Positions 46,986-58,709 are shown, counted from the stretch's first letter. The stretch: 64,000 nucleotides of DNA from Melampsora larici-populina 98AG31 (GCF_000204055.1 NW_006768796.1:618084-682083); one strand, 5' to 3'. Notes: generated from the sequence alone by a model not told the origin. Program-made: numbers and translations.

Positions 46986-47838
46986 ATAATCCGCTGATTT
47001 CCCTTTGTTCGAGATGAACGCGCTTATCATACGTTCTATTCCTTTTCAATAAGGGGTTTCAAGTTCAAATTTTTTATATGTTTTTTTAACAACTTGGTCA
47101 AGTTTTATACAACACCATAAGATTTTAAACTTGACCGTTTGTAAAAATCCAGATAATTGAGGTCGTAAAAGAAACTTGACCGTTTCAATACCCAAGCTTT
47201 TAATAACTCAACCTTGGAATAAAGTGCTTGGTGCTGAGGTTCTCTTGGAAATCCGAGAAACCCTTTCTCCTCATGTAAAGACAGGGAAAGAAGAGAGGAA
47301 AAACTTGACCAAATAATTTTTATAAGCGTATGTTTACGCTAAATTTAAAGCGGGAGACCTAAAAAGGTCGACCATTTTAAAAATATTTCACGTAAAATTT
47401 ACAACTTTTTCCAAGTTTTTAAAACGTAAAATCACGTAAAAAAATCAAACTTGAAACCACTTAATGATTTTTAGCGCTTTCTCTTTCTCTCTTATTTCTT
47501 TATTCCTAAAGATGGATTCTCAATTGAGACAGACCCTATCAGATCCGCCCTGACTTATTGTATGTATTATCTATCCAATCACTAATTGTAGTCTCGAATC
47601 CAGCTGTACCGGATTCGAACAACCTCATCCATTGATCTCTTGTAAACCGGCAATCCCAGATTGCCTCAGCTTGTATCCATTCCTATTGTTATACTCTATT
47701 TCCTTACTCGGTTCACTCTACAATTTGTATGGAGGATGCTTGCCTATATAAGGAGCTCGCTCCTCCCTCAGTAATTCAGATCCCAAGTTACTTCCTGCTC
47801 ATTATTTGCCCCTAAGATTGTGAGTAGAATCACAAATA
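46986..47838. other. No gene; possible promoter/LTR-like DNA
   Basis: Non-coding DNA with a TATATAAGG sequence near 47752 and CT-rich stretches downstream, resembling a promoter or the LTR of a retroelement. No matching second LTR was found in the window, so it is left unassigned. Confidence 0.3.
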
Positions 47839-48415
47839 GGGCGGTTCAAGTCAAGAGTTGCGATCCACCTGCTCGCAGAGTTGCAATCAGTCTTTTTAGG
47901 GTTGTCCGATCCTTAAAAATCCTGATCGTGCAGTTATGAACGCACTTAAATTTACGTTTTATGGCTTTGTATCTTCAGGTACACCGTCTCCCAATGCGCT
48001 TTTTTTTGTTTCTTTTTTTAATGTGTCTTGTTTTTGTGAGGAATTTTTTTTTTCATCAATTTGTTTTAATGAAAAGATGTCTCCGAGGCACGACGAGAGA
48101 CTTGTGAAGCGTTTGATCATGTAATTATGTAGTATAAGACAGATAAAATGACTTCTTTTTACCAGAGACCGTTAGGATCCAGGAACACCCAAAAGAAACC
48201 AAATGATAAAAAAAGTATTTTTTTGCCCTTCGCGCCTGAATTTTTTTCAATGCCACGGTGGAGATTTATAAATTTCAAGACAACTTAGCAGATCGCAAAT
48301 TGGTGAACCACCTCTAAAGGTGGTTCACCAACTTTAATTTTTACTTATAATTTAAAGGCCCCGAACAAAACGTAAAACTTAAAAAAGGGCTGTAAAAGGG
48401 CTACTTGAACCGCCC
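47839..48415 (+). mobile_element. 577-bp inverted-repeat element with internal near-palindrome (TA-flanked)
   Basis: GGGCGGTTCAAGT and its exact inverse bound the element, with TA on both sides. It contains CAATCAGTCTTTTTAGGG and the 26-bp near-palindrome at 48303-48328, both also present inverted at 3690-4183. Two copies 44 kb apart define a dispersed family without visible coding sequence. Confidence 0.75.
48303..48328. repeat. 26-bp near-palindrome, reverse complement of the one at 3749
   Basis: GTGAACCACCTCTAAAGGTG and its continuation form a hairpin. The pairing extends outward by TTG/CAA, giving 14-base arms. The centre is inverted relative to the copy at 3749, as expected from the inverse orientation of the two elements. 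Confidence 0.9.
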
Positions 48416-48949
48416 TAATATATATTTGTGTGTTTTTTACTACCCTTTTCTATCTCTAACTTCCAATCCTCAACCAATATTGAATAAGTTCAATATATTA
48501 ATCAGTGATTCTGTTACCCTAACTCTGTGTTCCCTATTCCACACTCCGATCCTAGATATCCCCACCGGATCCAAATAAACCAGCAGTTATAACCCTCTCA
48601 CTCCGATTAATATCGTTGTAAGTCTTTTTGAATTCTCTAGCTAGTTATTCCAAAACCCTCAAACAACACTTTTCCTCAATTAGTAAGACTTATTAAAAGG
48701 ACTCTATTTCCTTTACACACACAGAATCAACCACCAAACACCTACAACCGTTATCAAAACTATCACCGTTTTATCAAAACCTTTTCTTATCGCGCTTTTT
48801 AGCAAATCGATTTTTAAATCAATCACTATTCTTTTTGAAGGATTTTACGTACATACTCTAGAATCTGATCAAGTCTGTAATATAAGAACAAAATTTTAAT
48901 TCCTTCCATCTCAACTTTTACAAACTAGCATAGAAAGTAGGAAATGAGT
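48416..48949. other. No gene; upstream DNA of the Gypsy relic
   Basis: AT-rich DNA with CT-rich blocks and no supported frame, ending at the second gap. It probably holds the LTR or leader of the Gypsy element, but this cannot be shown. Confidence 0.35.
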
Positions 48950-49829
48950 NNNNNNNNNNNNNNNNNNNNNNNNNNNNNNNNNNNNNNNNNNNNNNNNNNN
49001 NNNNNNNNNNNNNNNNNNNNNNNNNNNNNNNNNNNNNNNNNNNNNNNNNNNNNNNNNNNNNNNNNNNNNNNNNNNNNNNNNNNNNNNNNNNNNNNNNNNN
49101 NNNNNNNNNNNNNNNNNNNNNNNNNNNNNNNNNNNNNNNNNNNNNNNNNNNNNNNNNNNNNNNNNNNNNNNNNNNNNNNNNNNNNNNNNNNNNNNNNNNN
49201 NNNNNNNNNNNNNNNNNNNNNNNNNNNNNNNNNNNNNNNNNNNNNNNNNNNNNNNNNNNNNNNNNNNNNNNNNNNNNNNNNNNNNNNNNNNNNNNNNNNN
49301 NNNNNNNNNNNNNNNNNNNNNNNNNNNNNNNNNNNNNNNNNNNNNNNNNNNNNNNNNNNNNNNNNNNNNNNNNNNNNNNNNNNNNNNNNNNNNNNNNNNN
49401 NNNNNNNNNNNNNNNNNNNNNNNNNNNNNNNNNNNNNNNNNNNNNNNNNNNNNNNNNNNNNNNNNNNNNNNNNNNNNNNNNNNNNNNNNNNNNNNNNNNN
49501 NNNNNNNNNNNNNNNNNNNNNNNNNNNNNNNNNNNNNNNNNNNNNNNNNNNNNNNNNNNNNNNNNNNNNNNNNNNNNNNNNNNNNNNNNNNNNNNNNNNN
49601 NNNNNNNNNNNNNNNNNNNNNNNNNNNNNNNNNNNNNNNNNNNNNNNNNNNNNNNNNNNNNNNNNNNNNNNNNNNNNNNNNNNNNNNNNNNNNNNNNNNN
49701 NNNNNNNNNNNNNNNNNNNNNNNNNNNNNNNNNNNNNNNNNNNNNNNNNNNNNNNNNNNNNNNNNNNNNNNNNNNNNNNNNNNNNNNNNNNNNNNNNNNN
49801 NNNNNNNNNNNNNNNNNNNNNNNNNNNNN
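48950..49829. other. Assembly gap (880 N)
   Basis: 880 N, which looks like a sized gap. Frames drawn through it are artefacts. It removes the start of the Gypsy gag gene. Confidence 0.98.
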
Positions 49830-50464
49830 TATATCGCGTCGCCGCCTGTAACTGTCGCCTCGAACATGTTCTGGCATGAAGTCCGCAAATCTCAAGGAGG
49901 AACAATCACTGACTATCAAGATTTCAAGTCTCAATTCTTAAATCACTATAATTTTGACATGATGGTAGAAGAGATATTGGAAAAAGTCAAGATCTGTTAT
50001 TATAAACAACCCTGGGCCAGCGACCAACACGTCGCAGCAGACCACTTTTTTGTCGTGTTGCTCCGCAGCACACAGGGAAAGACCGCAACTCCGCCTGCGT
50101 TGCGCAGGATACCGCAACATGAAATCTACTGGTCGTGTCGTGCCGCGCCACTAGGGCCAACACAGCGCAACGCAGCAACCGCAACACCGCCAAAAAAAGG
50201 AAAACAATTTTTTATTACTAATACTTTGAGATTTTTAATCACAATAAACTTGAGAAACTTGATCTAAAACATAAATCTTATTGTATCTTCCACATAGAAC
50301 TTGTTTTATAATGTGAATAACATGAAAGAAACCAATCTGTATATAATTTTGTAACCGAGTTAGCTTTATAAGAAATCTAATCAAGCACCACACCAAAAGT
50401 CTTGAAGATGGCAGTCAGGTCAGCGAAGTCAGAACCTAGCATGACCCCTTCCCTTAACCATAAG

Positions 50465-50811
50465 CACAGTGTCATTTTACTACTCACTGGCAGGCCAGTG
50501 AGTTCTTCCAGCTCAATCCAATCTCAATCCAATCTCAGATCCATGTCAGTTCAATATCAATCCAATTTCAATGGTTGGTCTAAAGTAGCAGACAAACAGC
50601 CTTCCAGAATGAACTGGAATAAAGTTTGGTTGCATGTCCACACATGAAGGTGTCAGAATGTCTGGGAAGGTTTGTGTGATTATGCAGCCCATGCATATCC
50701 CTCACTCAAACATCATTGGAGATCACGTTTCTCGAGTTGATATTGAATTGAGATTGGATTGAGGTGAATGGAACTCACTGGCCTGCCAGTGACTAGTAAA
50801 ATGACACTGTG
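50465..50811 (+). mobile_element. CACAG miniature element, copy A
   Basis: 347 bp, from CACAGTGTCATTTTACTAC to its inverse. The arms include the subterminal palindrome CACTGGCAGGCCAGTG. Flanks are AAG on the left and AAT on the right. In the coding direction the element interrupts the hAT dimerisation domain between ...ASS and LWLREG, so the right flank is probably a mutated AAG duplication. Confidence 0.85.
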
Positions 50812-53442
50812 AATCAGCTGGAAGCTAGGGGCTCAATAGTCCTTGCAAGTAGACTGCTGCGATCACTTGCACAAAAATCAGTAGTGCACAAGGAACCAGT
50901 GGCGGCCAGATAATCGCGTGCCATGATGGACAGAACCCAATAGGTCCTTTCATTTTTCTACAATTGCAATTACAAAGATGAGTTATCATGATAAGATAAG
51001 TTACAATAGAAATTATCAACTTACGGACCACCATTCCAGAGCTGACCAAGGATCAGAGAGATTGTAATCTCTTTGACGCATCTTGTCCGACATGAGTAAA
51101 TAATTATGCAAAGAATTGTCAACCATATCAGATGTGTCTTCTTCATCTTCAGAGTTGTTGTGAAACATTCTAGTTTTAAGCTGAGAATGATTAGAACTCG
51201 AGGCAGGTGTCTCTTTGTTTTCTTTGTTGGAACTTGTAGCGCGAGGAGAAGCCAGATCATATTCGGAATACAAGTGTTGTAGAGTCGCTTCTGCCTTCAT
51301 CGGAATATCCCCGGTTTTTCCATCAAACCACTTAAGAAAGAACTTGGACAGAACAAAGGATGAAGCAAAGTCGCCATTACAAGGGTTTCACACCCAAGAG
51401 CTTCGTCAAGATACTCTTGAGTCTTCTGGAGCATCTTGGCAAGCATGGGATAGACAGCATCTGAGGTAGACAACTTGTTGACCTTCTCTTGTAAGTGATG
51501 TCGCAGTTTGACGTATTCCGGAATAACCACTACAGCCGGTAGGGCCGTCACCTTCCATTTTGAGGGTGGTGACAAGGAAAATCTGAACGTGATTAGGTTG
51601 CTCAGTAAATGATTGGAATAAAAATATGTATTAAAAGTTAAAACTGTATCATACCTCGAGCTTGGCATTGATACGTCGCACCTGATCCCATTCAGCTGCC
51701 GTGATTTTGAGTTGGTGGAAGTAACCATATGGCTTTCCATTCTTTTGAGGACGTTGACCCACAGCAAGAACTCAATCTATATCTTCTTTGCACATTTGAT
51801 CAATGACCTGTGTAAAAAAAGGTTTGCTACATGTTAGTCTTATGTTTAAGAGTCCAAGATAAAACCTTACTTCTCTTGCCAGCCAAGCTTTGTGCCGGCT
51901 CTTGTACTTAATATTCCACCTAATGCCGTAACCAGCAATGAGCGAGCCAGTGAAATGCTTTTTTGCACTGACTTGCTCGAACTCCTTACGCCAAGCAGTC
52001 GACCAAGTAATACGACATACAATGAAGTCAACCTAAGGGAGGATGAAAGAGAAAATCATATCAGCGAGTTATATGATAAAGATATATATAACAAATTATA
52101 ATGAGAGCATACCTTTTGCAATATGAAGTCCACTTGATTTGCTTCTCGGCAATGGGTGGGCACAATTTGGTCCTCCAAAACACCACCAGGTGTGAATTCA
52201 TCCTTGGCATTGGCAAGGTCCCATTCATTCTCACCATCAATGTCAGGAGTAACCTCGCCAGTCGAAATTGGGGGTATCACATCATCAAGTTCGTCAGGAT
52301 TGTGTTCAGGTTGCATATCATCAGTTTCACCTTCATCTTCTTCTTGATAGTGCCGATATTGGTTGGGAATTGACCTCGGGATGCTGATTCAACTTTGGCT
52401 GGGGGCGGAGCCTTCACTCCAAGTTTGGCTAGACCAGCGTTCACGATCAAAGCTAATTTATGACAGAAACAAAAGATATGCATGGAACTCGGGTCCCATG
52501 CATACTTGATACCTTTTTAACCGGCTGCAACGCGAACTGACGGTGCATTTCATCTGCCATTGTCTTGTTGTTCAAACCCAAATCTGTGGTTTGGCAAAGA
52601 ATGTGAGACACATCAAAGAATATCCAGTTTTATTACAATTTGTCTGATAGATACAATATGAGAACCAACTTGTTGGTACTTATCTTTTGACCTATATCGT
52701 GCTTTACCAACAGGTTCACGATTGGTTCTGCTAGCCAAGGACCATGATGGTGCCAAGCTACAACCTTCATTGTCAAGTGCCGGACATGATAAGCCCACTT
52801 CAAATCAACATAGGTTACCAAAGCCCCGATAAAACCGTGACGATTTGCCTTACTAGTCCAGCCATTGTGGACTAGGTTAAAACGGGAGGTAAGTTGCTAC
52901 AAGTCAAATTGAATGTCAGTTTAATCTCATTCATAGACCACAAATAAATGAGACTCTTACCTGGAGTTCGTTGAAAACCTTGGATTTCAAAGAATAGTTT
53001 ATCTTCTTTGCTTCCGTTGCTACCCATTTACAGCCGTACAGTTTGGCATCACGTCTAAGGTAGCACACCATAGTTCGGAGGATTGGATCTTTGACTTGCA
53101 TCCATGGGAGTGCATGGCGGATGATCCAGGTGCAAGCCAACTGATTAAAAGTAAGGTTGTCGAACTTGTGGCCGGGTGTGGCAACAACAAAACCATTGAG
53201 TGTTGTCCCATCCTTGTTGATTTCAGCCCCGCGTTTCTCTGCAACCAAAGGAGGCACACCTAAAGATGAGTCCTTTTGAGATTTGGCTCGGCCAGTGCAG
53301 CCTTTATCAGATCGCCTGGTCTGAGTTGATACATTGTGATGTACCCATAGCGCGTCAGTCATGTTGCTATAGCTGACGCGTACTGGGTCCTTTTCGTTCT
53401 TATGACAGAATTGACACGCATAGGACAACAGTGGCTTTTATT

Positions 53443-53790
53443 CACAGTGTCATTTTACTAGTCACTGGCAGGCCAGTGAGTTCTATTCACCTCAATCCAA
53501 TCTCAATTCAATGTCAGTTCAATATCAGTTTGACCTCCAGTTATATTTTAGTGGGGGATATGGATGGGCTGCATAATCACTCAAACCTTCCAGACATTCT
53601 GACACCTTCATGAGTGGACATGCAACCAAACTTTATTCCAGTTCATTCTGGAAGGTTGTTTGTCTGCTACTCTAGGCCAAACATTGAGATCGGATTGATA
53701 TTGAACTGACATGGATTTGAGATTGGATTGAGATTGGATTGAAGTGGACGTACTCACTGGCCTGCCAGTGAGTAGTAAAATGACACTGTG
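53443..53790 (-). mobile_element. CACAG miniature element, copy B
   Basis: 348 bp with the same ends and subterminal palindrome, in the opposite orientation to A and C (its left arm has TACTAGTCAC where they have TACTACTCAC). Perfect ATT duplications lie at 53440-53442 and 53791-53793. Confidence 0.9.
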
Positions 53791-54590
53791 ATTGGTCCTA
53801 TGAAAAAGATCAGCAAGTATGGATAAATCGATGGTCAGTAATTGAATTATCCAGAAAATGAAATAGAAGTGGAAATCATCTTAAAAAAGAAACACTTAGA
53901 AATATACTTATGTCTTTCTTTCCGTACGTTGGAGGATGATAGTAAGCGCGCAATTCGGTTAATTCATCATTGCCGTTGTCTACCTTGCGTGATGGTCGCT
54001 GGATTACGCCAGTAATCTCCACGTCAGAATTGTCCCGAAGCATCTCCTTGGTGACATTGGAGGATATTTGCTGCACGAATCAACAGTCTGAGTTAGTAAT
54101 CCAATATAACTAAACTAGTAGAAATGCAAAAGCTCACATCATCTGGTAGAGGCGCCTGTGCTGCTTTCTTTTTGTTCCGAGTCTGCTGAGACTTGGCAGT
54201 TGCCCTTTGATTATTCTTCTTTTGGGTTGTCTGAACGCTGATAATCAATTCTGTTTCCGAGTCACTAACCGGCTGGTGTTTCTTTCTGGAAGGCTGAAGA
54301 ACAGCTGAAGCATCCAACTCAGCCTTGGTATTGTCGGTTGGTGCTTTTCGCTTTGTTTTGGGTATCACAGGTTGTTCAACATCAAATGCTCATACGTTGA
54401 CAAGAATCAGGAGTTGATCTGATCATTCCCGAGTGGCGGACCTGCTTTCTGGAGCAAATTGAGCGGCTAGGGGTCTGTGATCCGGCGGACGACATTCTAT
54501 GTTTGCTGGTGGTGATTTGAATAGGTAAGAGAGAGAGATGGGGAGTGGAAGGAGCCTGCGATAAGAAGTTGGCAATGATGTATATCTAAG

Positions 54591-54938
54591 CACATTGTCA
54601 TTTTACTACTCACTGGCAGGCCAGTGAGTACGTTCACCTCAATCCAATCTCAATCCAATCTCAAATCCATGTCAGTTCAATATCAATCCAAACTCAATGT
54701 TTGGCCTAGAGTAGCAGACAAATAACCTTCCAGAATGAACTGGAATAAAGTTTGGTTGCATGTCCACACATGAAGGTGTCAGAATGTCTGGAAGGTTTGT
54801 GTGATTATGCAGCCCATGCATATCCCCCACTCAAACATAATTGGAGGTCAAACTGACATTGAACTGACATTGAATTGACATTGAATTGAGGTGAATGGAA
54901 CTCACTGGCCTGCCAGTGACTAGTAAAATGACACTGTG
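54591..54938 (+). mobile_element. CACAG miniature element, copy C
   Basis: 348 bp. The left end is CACATTGTC (one change from copies A and B) and the right end is ...GACACTGTG. Perfect AAG duplications lie at 54588-54590 and 54939-54941. It lies near the 5' end of the hAT 2 gene, upstream of its presumed start. Confidence 0.9.
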
Positions 54939-56380
54939 AAGATGTGAACCAGGGATGATATTGAAGCAAGGTAATGGGATCAGAAGAAAAGATGGAATGT
55001 TTTTAAAAGGATGATATCGGATTGTAAAGTTGAGGAGAAATCGGATGGAACAGAAATGAACATAAGGAAACAATTTGGATGGGACAAAATTGAAATCGAA
55101 AGGAACTCACCTTATCCTTATACATTCCCTTCCAGTTGTGCCCAGCGTGGCTCCTGTCTTGAACAAACCAATGCATCACGAGGTGCTTGATTAGGCGATG
55201 ATTGGTCTCTCAATTGATGAGTTTAGCGTGAAACAAGGTGAGCTGATTGCCTGATTGGGCAAGCTGACAAAGAATGATCCCAAGGAGGATCCGGCCTGCA
55301 ACAGCAGCTGCCTGCGGGGCATTACTGCAACACATCATGATTTGTTGTGGTACAAAAAAATTACAGATTTCAAGGGCTCTGTCGCGCCGCGGGTTGGACC
55401 CCAACAACACGGCAAGGTCTGCGGTGCGGTGCTGGCCATGAAAAGTGCAACACACCCGCAGAGCAGCATGCAACATGTGCGTTGCTGGCCCAGGGTTGTT
55501 ATAAAGGAGACATGAATGATTATATCTTGAGATTCCAAAGATTAATGGCTTACTTACCTTTAGATGTTGTGACCTTTGAATCCCGCTAATTCAACTTCAT
55601 TGATAAACTCCCAGCTCACTTTAGAGAGAAGATCAACAATAAAGGTGACATTAGAACTATTAAAGACATGGAATTGATTTACTCAGCTGCAAGAGAAGCT
55701 GAGAGAACCGTAAAAATCAATAACCAAAGTTTCAAAACTCAAGATCATCACAAACCCTCTAGCTCTCATCACAAGAACTTTGAGAAGAAACCTTTCAATT
55801 CTTACTGAAACAACCATTGATCACCTAATCTCTTTGGTAAACCTCATGCAGTTACTAATGAATCAGGACCAATGGACCTAGACTCGATTGACTCCTCCTC
55901 AATGGCAAATATCGAATGTTACCGCTGCCACAAGAAAGGACACACTACCAAGACTTGCCGCAATAAACCATCTCAATAGTCAAACAACCGTAACCACAAT
56001 TCAGGAATTAAGAAGAGCCCCGACTTACTTGTTATGGACCATCTTCCTTTCTTCCCTGACTCCCCTTCTCTAGATTCATTCATCCCTCCGTTTCAAGATC
56101 ACAAGCTTCAAGAAGAGAAGCCTTTCATCACTCCTTTCTCAGATGCCAACAGTCAGATTTATAGAGCATCCAAGGAATCTTCAGAAAGCCTCGATGGACC
56201 TACTGAAGATGGATGAATTGATCTAGAAGAATACGAGAAAAACTATCTTGAAGCCTTACGTGATATAGAACCTGAAACATTATTGAACCTATCGAAGGAA
56301 AGAGAATCAGTCGCCAGAGTAATAGAAGACGCTAAGGATTTTTGTTTTTGTAGCTCATCTAAAGGGGTGTAACAATTTTG

Positions 56381-57990
56381 GTTTATCAGTCAGTCTCTTA
56401 ACCTGCCAGCAAAGTGACTTTTTCAATGGGTGCCTCAACGGAAGCAGTCAAATTGTCTCTTTGTCAAAAGAGGAAACTTCCATCAGTATCTGAAATCAGA
56501 AAGGGTCATGCTCAGAGATTAAGAAAACAAGCATCTGATGTTTGAGCTCATAACAATTAACAACCAGGGAACCTGGCTTATCCACTAGACACTATTCAGT
56601 TACCAACAATCCAGAAGTTTTCCAAGCAATCTTTGAATGGATAACTACTCACAAGGCTGGCAAGTTCAGTGAATCATTTCATCTTGACTTGTGAATTTCA
56701 GAATCAACTGATTTTCTTTCATCCTCTGATTAGGTCTCGCCTAGAATGCTTGTACTTCATCTTGTTGGTGTAATTTCACCTTGATTTGAAAAGCATACTG
56801 ATGTGACAGAACAGCTGAACAATGGATAAATAAGCTGGGTCTCACTGTCAAGGCATGCTCAAAAGGCCTCTATTATTATGGGCACAAACATGCTGACGTA
56901 ATAATATATTAATACAAGTGCTGTAACTAGGTCAAAGAACTCTGGAAGTGTGAGGTCTATTACAGCAGCAAGAAATGTGATTTACCTGTGTATCCTGAAC
57001 TCAAAGGATCTGATTGGGGGATTGTGCATGTCTACCAAGACAAGTTTACAATCCACTCTCACAAAGAACCTCTGAAGCATTAGTTTGCAGAGAACAACTG
57101 TGCTTTCAAGAGTAAGGGGGATGGGAAGCTGATTCACACCTCAGACTTAATCAAAAAGAAACATGGCAGACTTGCTGTATGCAAGGATTCTGACTGCCTG
57201 CTTCCATTCAAGGAGGGCGCTGTTGTGATCTATCCCGGAGTAAATGGGGATGCATACTGGAATTGCCTCCAAAATCAAGGACAAATCAAAGGGTGAGAAA
57301 TTCCAATGTTCACTTATCTGAACTCTGGGTGCCAAGCTCTCTTCATCTTTGACTTCTTGTCTACTTCATTTGCTCTGGTCCAAGTTGAAAAGATGAATAT
57401 GGGCTCTGCTGGTGGACAGCCTCAACTTTGAACTACAATTATTCCCACAGACAATCTCAATCCCAGGTCATTGCGGACAAGTTAGATGAACTTCCCTCTG
57501 GATTATCTTGGCATCAAGAAAATGAAGAACAAACCTGATCTCAAGTTATCAGATGAGCCTAAAGGTGTACAGCAAGGGCTTATTGAGCGGGGATCATGGG
57601 ACTTTCATAACAACAAATGTGCCTCACCAGGTCTCAAAACAGCTCAGTCCTGAGTTCAAACACAATAAACTCAGTGGACTTGCCAAGGAGAAGATCATAT
57701 GTATTCGGGCTGAATGACTCATTCAAAATTTTGAAACACCAGATCACCAAGATTTCATTGACTCCATGATCAGCCTGCTCCACTCAAAGGTCAAGATGTG
57801 GACTGTTGTGCTTAAAAGCTCTTCTCACATCAATCTGACTTCAAAAACAAAAAAACAGTACTTCAAACAGTCATTGAAGGAGTAGGTCACCTATGTATGT
57901 TTCTTCCCAAAGGAGCGGCACTGCGAGCAGTGCAGCCCAGTCAAAGTTCCAAGACAAGGACGAGGTACATAGGGGCTCATAGGGGATGCG
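56381..57990 (+). pseudogene. DDE transposase of a large basidiomycete family, multiply stopped
   Basis: One recurring frame shows GLYYYGHKHADV, then CEVYYSSKKC, DLIKKKHGRLAV, AYWNCLQNQGQIKG, FTYLNSGCQALFIFD, EKMNMGSAGGQPQL, GVQQGLIERGSWDF, DCCA and a GHLCMFLPK/HCE ending. The order G-HKHADV, GCQALF-FD, KMN--GG, GV---L-ERG, CC and FFPK..HCE matches a common but poorly named family of basidiomycete DDE-type transposases (catalytic Asp in the FD block, Glu near HCE). Many stops and an intron-less, scrambled end show it is dead. No terminal repeats were recognised. Its left border cuts off the Gypsy gag region at about 56380. Confidence 0.6.
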
Positions 57991-58572
57991 TGAACCCGGA
58001 TTTAACTATATCCGAAACTATACAGCAGAATCTCGTATCCAGCCCATATCCAGTGGATATCGTATATATTCCTCGCGCCTGCTCTAAAATTCACAACTCC
58101 GGGCAAGTTTCCGAAACCTAAAAATACGTAAAAAGACAAACTTGAAACCCCGTAGTAGATGATACCAGGATTGGGGGCCGGGTGAGGGCTTCGCCACATA
58201 AGATCGGATGGATGGCGTCATGCAGAAAATGTCGTGTTTTGTTCTGTGTATGTACCTCATCTGCATAGCTTCTTCGTAGAGCTTATTCAGAGCTTATTCG
58301 GAGAATCCTAGTTGAGTTTGAGAATTCCTATGATGCATTAAACTTAACTATGTCGCACGCCGACCACCGCCGTTGGTCGATGTGCAGCCGGTCGTCGGCG
58401 TGGAACTCAGACAAGTTTTGTGATCCATGTCATTTCGCTTTTTCAGGTTTTGTTTTTCACTATTGCCCCGCGTTTCTGGTCACCATCGACGTTAATAATA
58501 TACAAAACCTCTTATAAAATTAGACCGCCGCCTACCTTTCTGACACCTCAAGGGGTTTGTTGATGAAGAAAG
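57991..58572. other. Intergenic; candidate promoter of the downstream gene
   Basis: No frame with support. It contains a GC-rich inverted pair around CGCCGACCACCGCCG / CGGTCGTCGGCG (58356-58400). Confidence 0.4.
58513..58519 (+). promoter_or_regulatory. Candidate TATA box
   Basis: TATAAAA lies 54 bp before the ATG of the secreted-protein gene, in an otherwise mixed sequence. The position is reasonable for a short 5' leader; there is no further evidence. Confidence 0.35.
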
Positions 58573-58709
58573 ATGAAGATCTTGTCTTATTCCCTGTTTT
58601 CTGCCTTGCTGATACCAAATCATTGCTTTGCGCCGCTTCCCAAAGGCGTATTGGAGGCGGAGTCAGAGCATTCGCAACCGATAACCGAAACTTTGCATTT
58701 GTTGGATGA
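58563..58709 (+). other. Overlapping upstream open frame (48 codons)
   Basis: An ATG ten bases before the chosen start opens a different frame (MKKDEDLVLF...) that ends with TGA at about 58709, inside the main coding sequence. If it is in the mRNA, it would compete with the main start. The main frame is preferred because it gives a signal peptide and joins all downstream exons. Confidence 0.4.

Larger units (their letters stand above)
50390..54494 (-). pseudogene. hAT transposase, decayed and interrupted by miniature elements
   Basis: Read on the minus strand from about 54494 (MSSAGSQTPSRS). Blocks are: a basic N-terminus (54368-54130), 54060-53912, a finger-like CQFCHK region and the block HALPWMQVKDPILR (53428-52940), the catalytic fold FNLVHNGWTSKANRHGFIGA (52870-52690), IFCFCHKLALIVNAG (52480-52440), an acidic insert (52330-52130), AGYGIRWN (51960-51930), SEYVKLRHHL-type helices (51560-51020), and the dimerisation domain LSIMARDYLAATG (50920), which continues after an inserted element as LWLREGV (50460). 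Gene order parallels hAT 1, but several stops and frame slips (for example near 51790 and 53440) and a lost ERSFSAA-like segment show it is dead. Confidence 0.75.
50007..55498 (-). mobile_element. hAT transposon 2 with three nested miniature elements
   Basis: The ends are CAACCCTGGGCCAGC and its inverse, with perfect 7-bp TTATAAA duplications at 50000-50006 and 55499-55505. Both subterminal regions are rich in GCAAC/GCGC words. Without its three nested 347-348-bp elements and their 3-bp duplications, it is about 4.4 kb, close to hAT element 1 (4.2 kb). The gene runs on the minus strand. It is inserted in a Gypsy gag gene. Confidence 0.9.
49830..56380 (+). pseudogene. Ty3/Gypsy-type gag relic split by a hAT insertion
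   Basis: The left part (49830-50006) reads FWHEVRKSQGG, then DYQDFKSQFLNHY, the retrotransposon gag W...F...F pattern. The frame continues after the hAT element at 55506 (GDMNDYILRFQRLMAYL, then INNKGDIRTIKDMELI) and reaches a CCHC zinc knuckle CYRCHKKGHTTKTC near 55920, followed by a linker rich in Pro and Glu. Several stops (near 55588, 55804, 55825, 55978 and 56214) show decay. Protease and polymerase are absent in the window. The gag plus single knuckle suggests Gypsy rather than Copia; without pol this stays an inference. Confidence 0.75.

Noticed and set aside
47600..47640. tRNA-like B-box (GTTCGAATCC) on the minus strand
   Set aside because: The flanking bases do not form the T-arm stem and no A-box or anticodon arm could be placed upstream.
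46986..47838. LTR of the Gypsy relic
   Set aside because: TATATAAGG and CT-rich DNA are suggestive, but no second LTR, primer site or TG...CA ends could be shown.
48911..49934. Long open frames of more than 300 codons on both strands
   Set aside because: They run through the 880-N gap and are artefacts of unknown bases.
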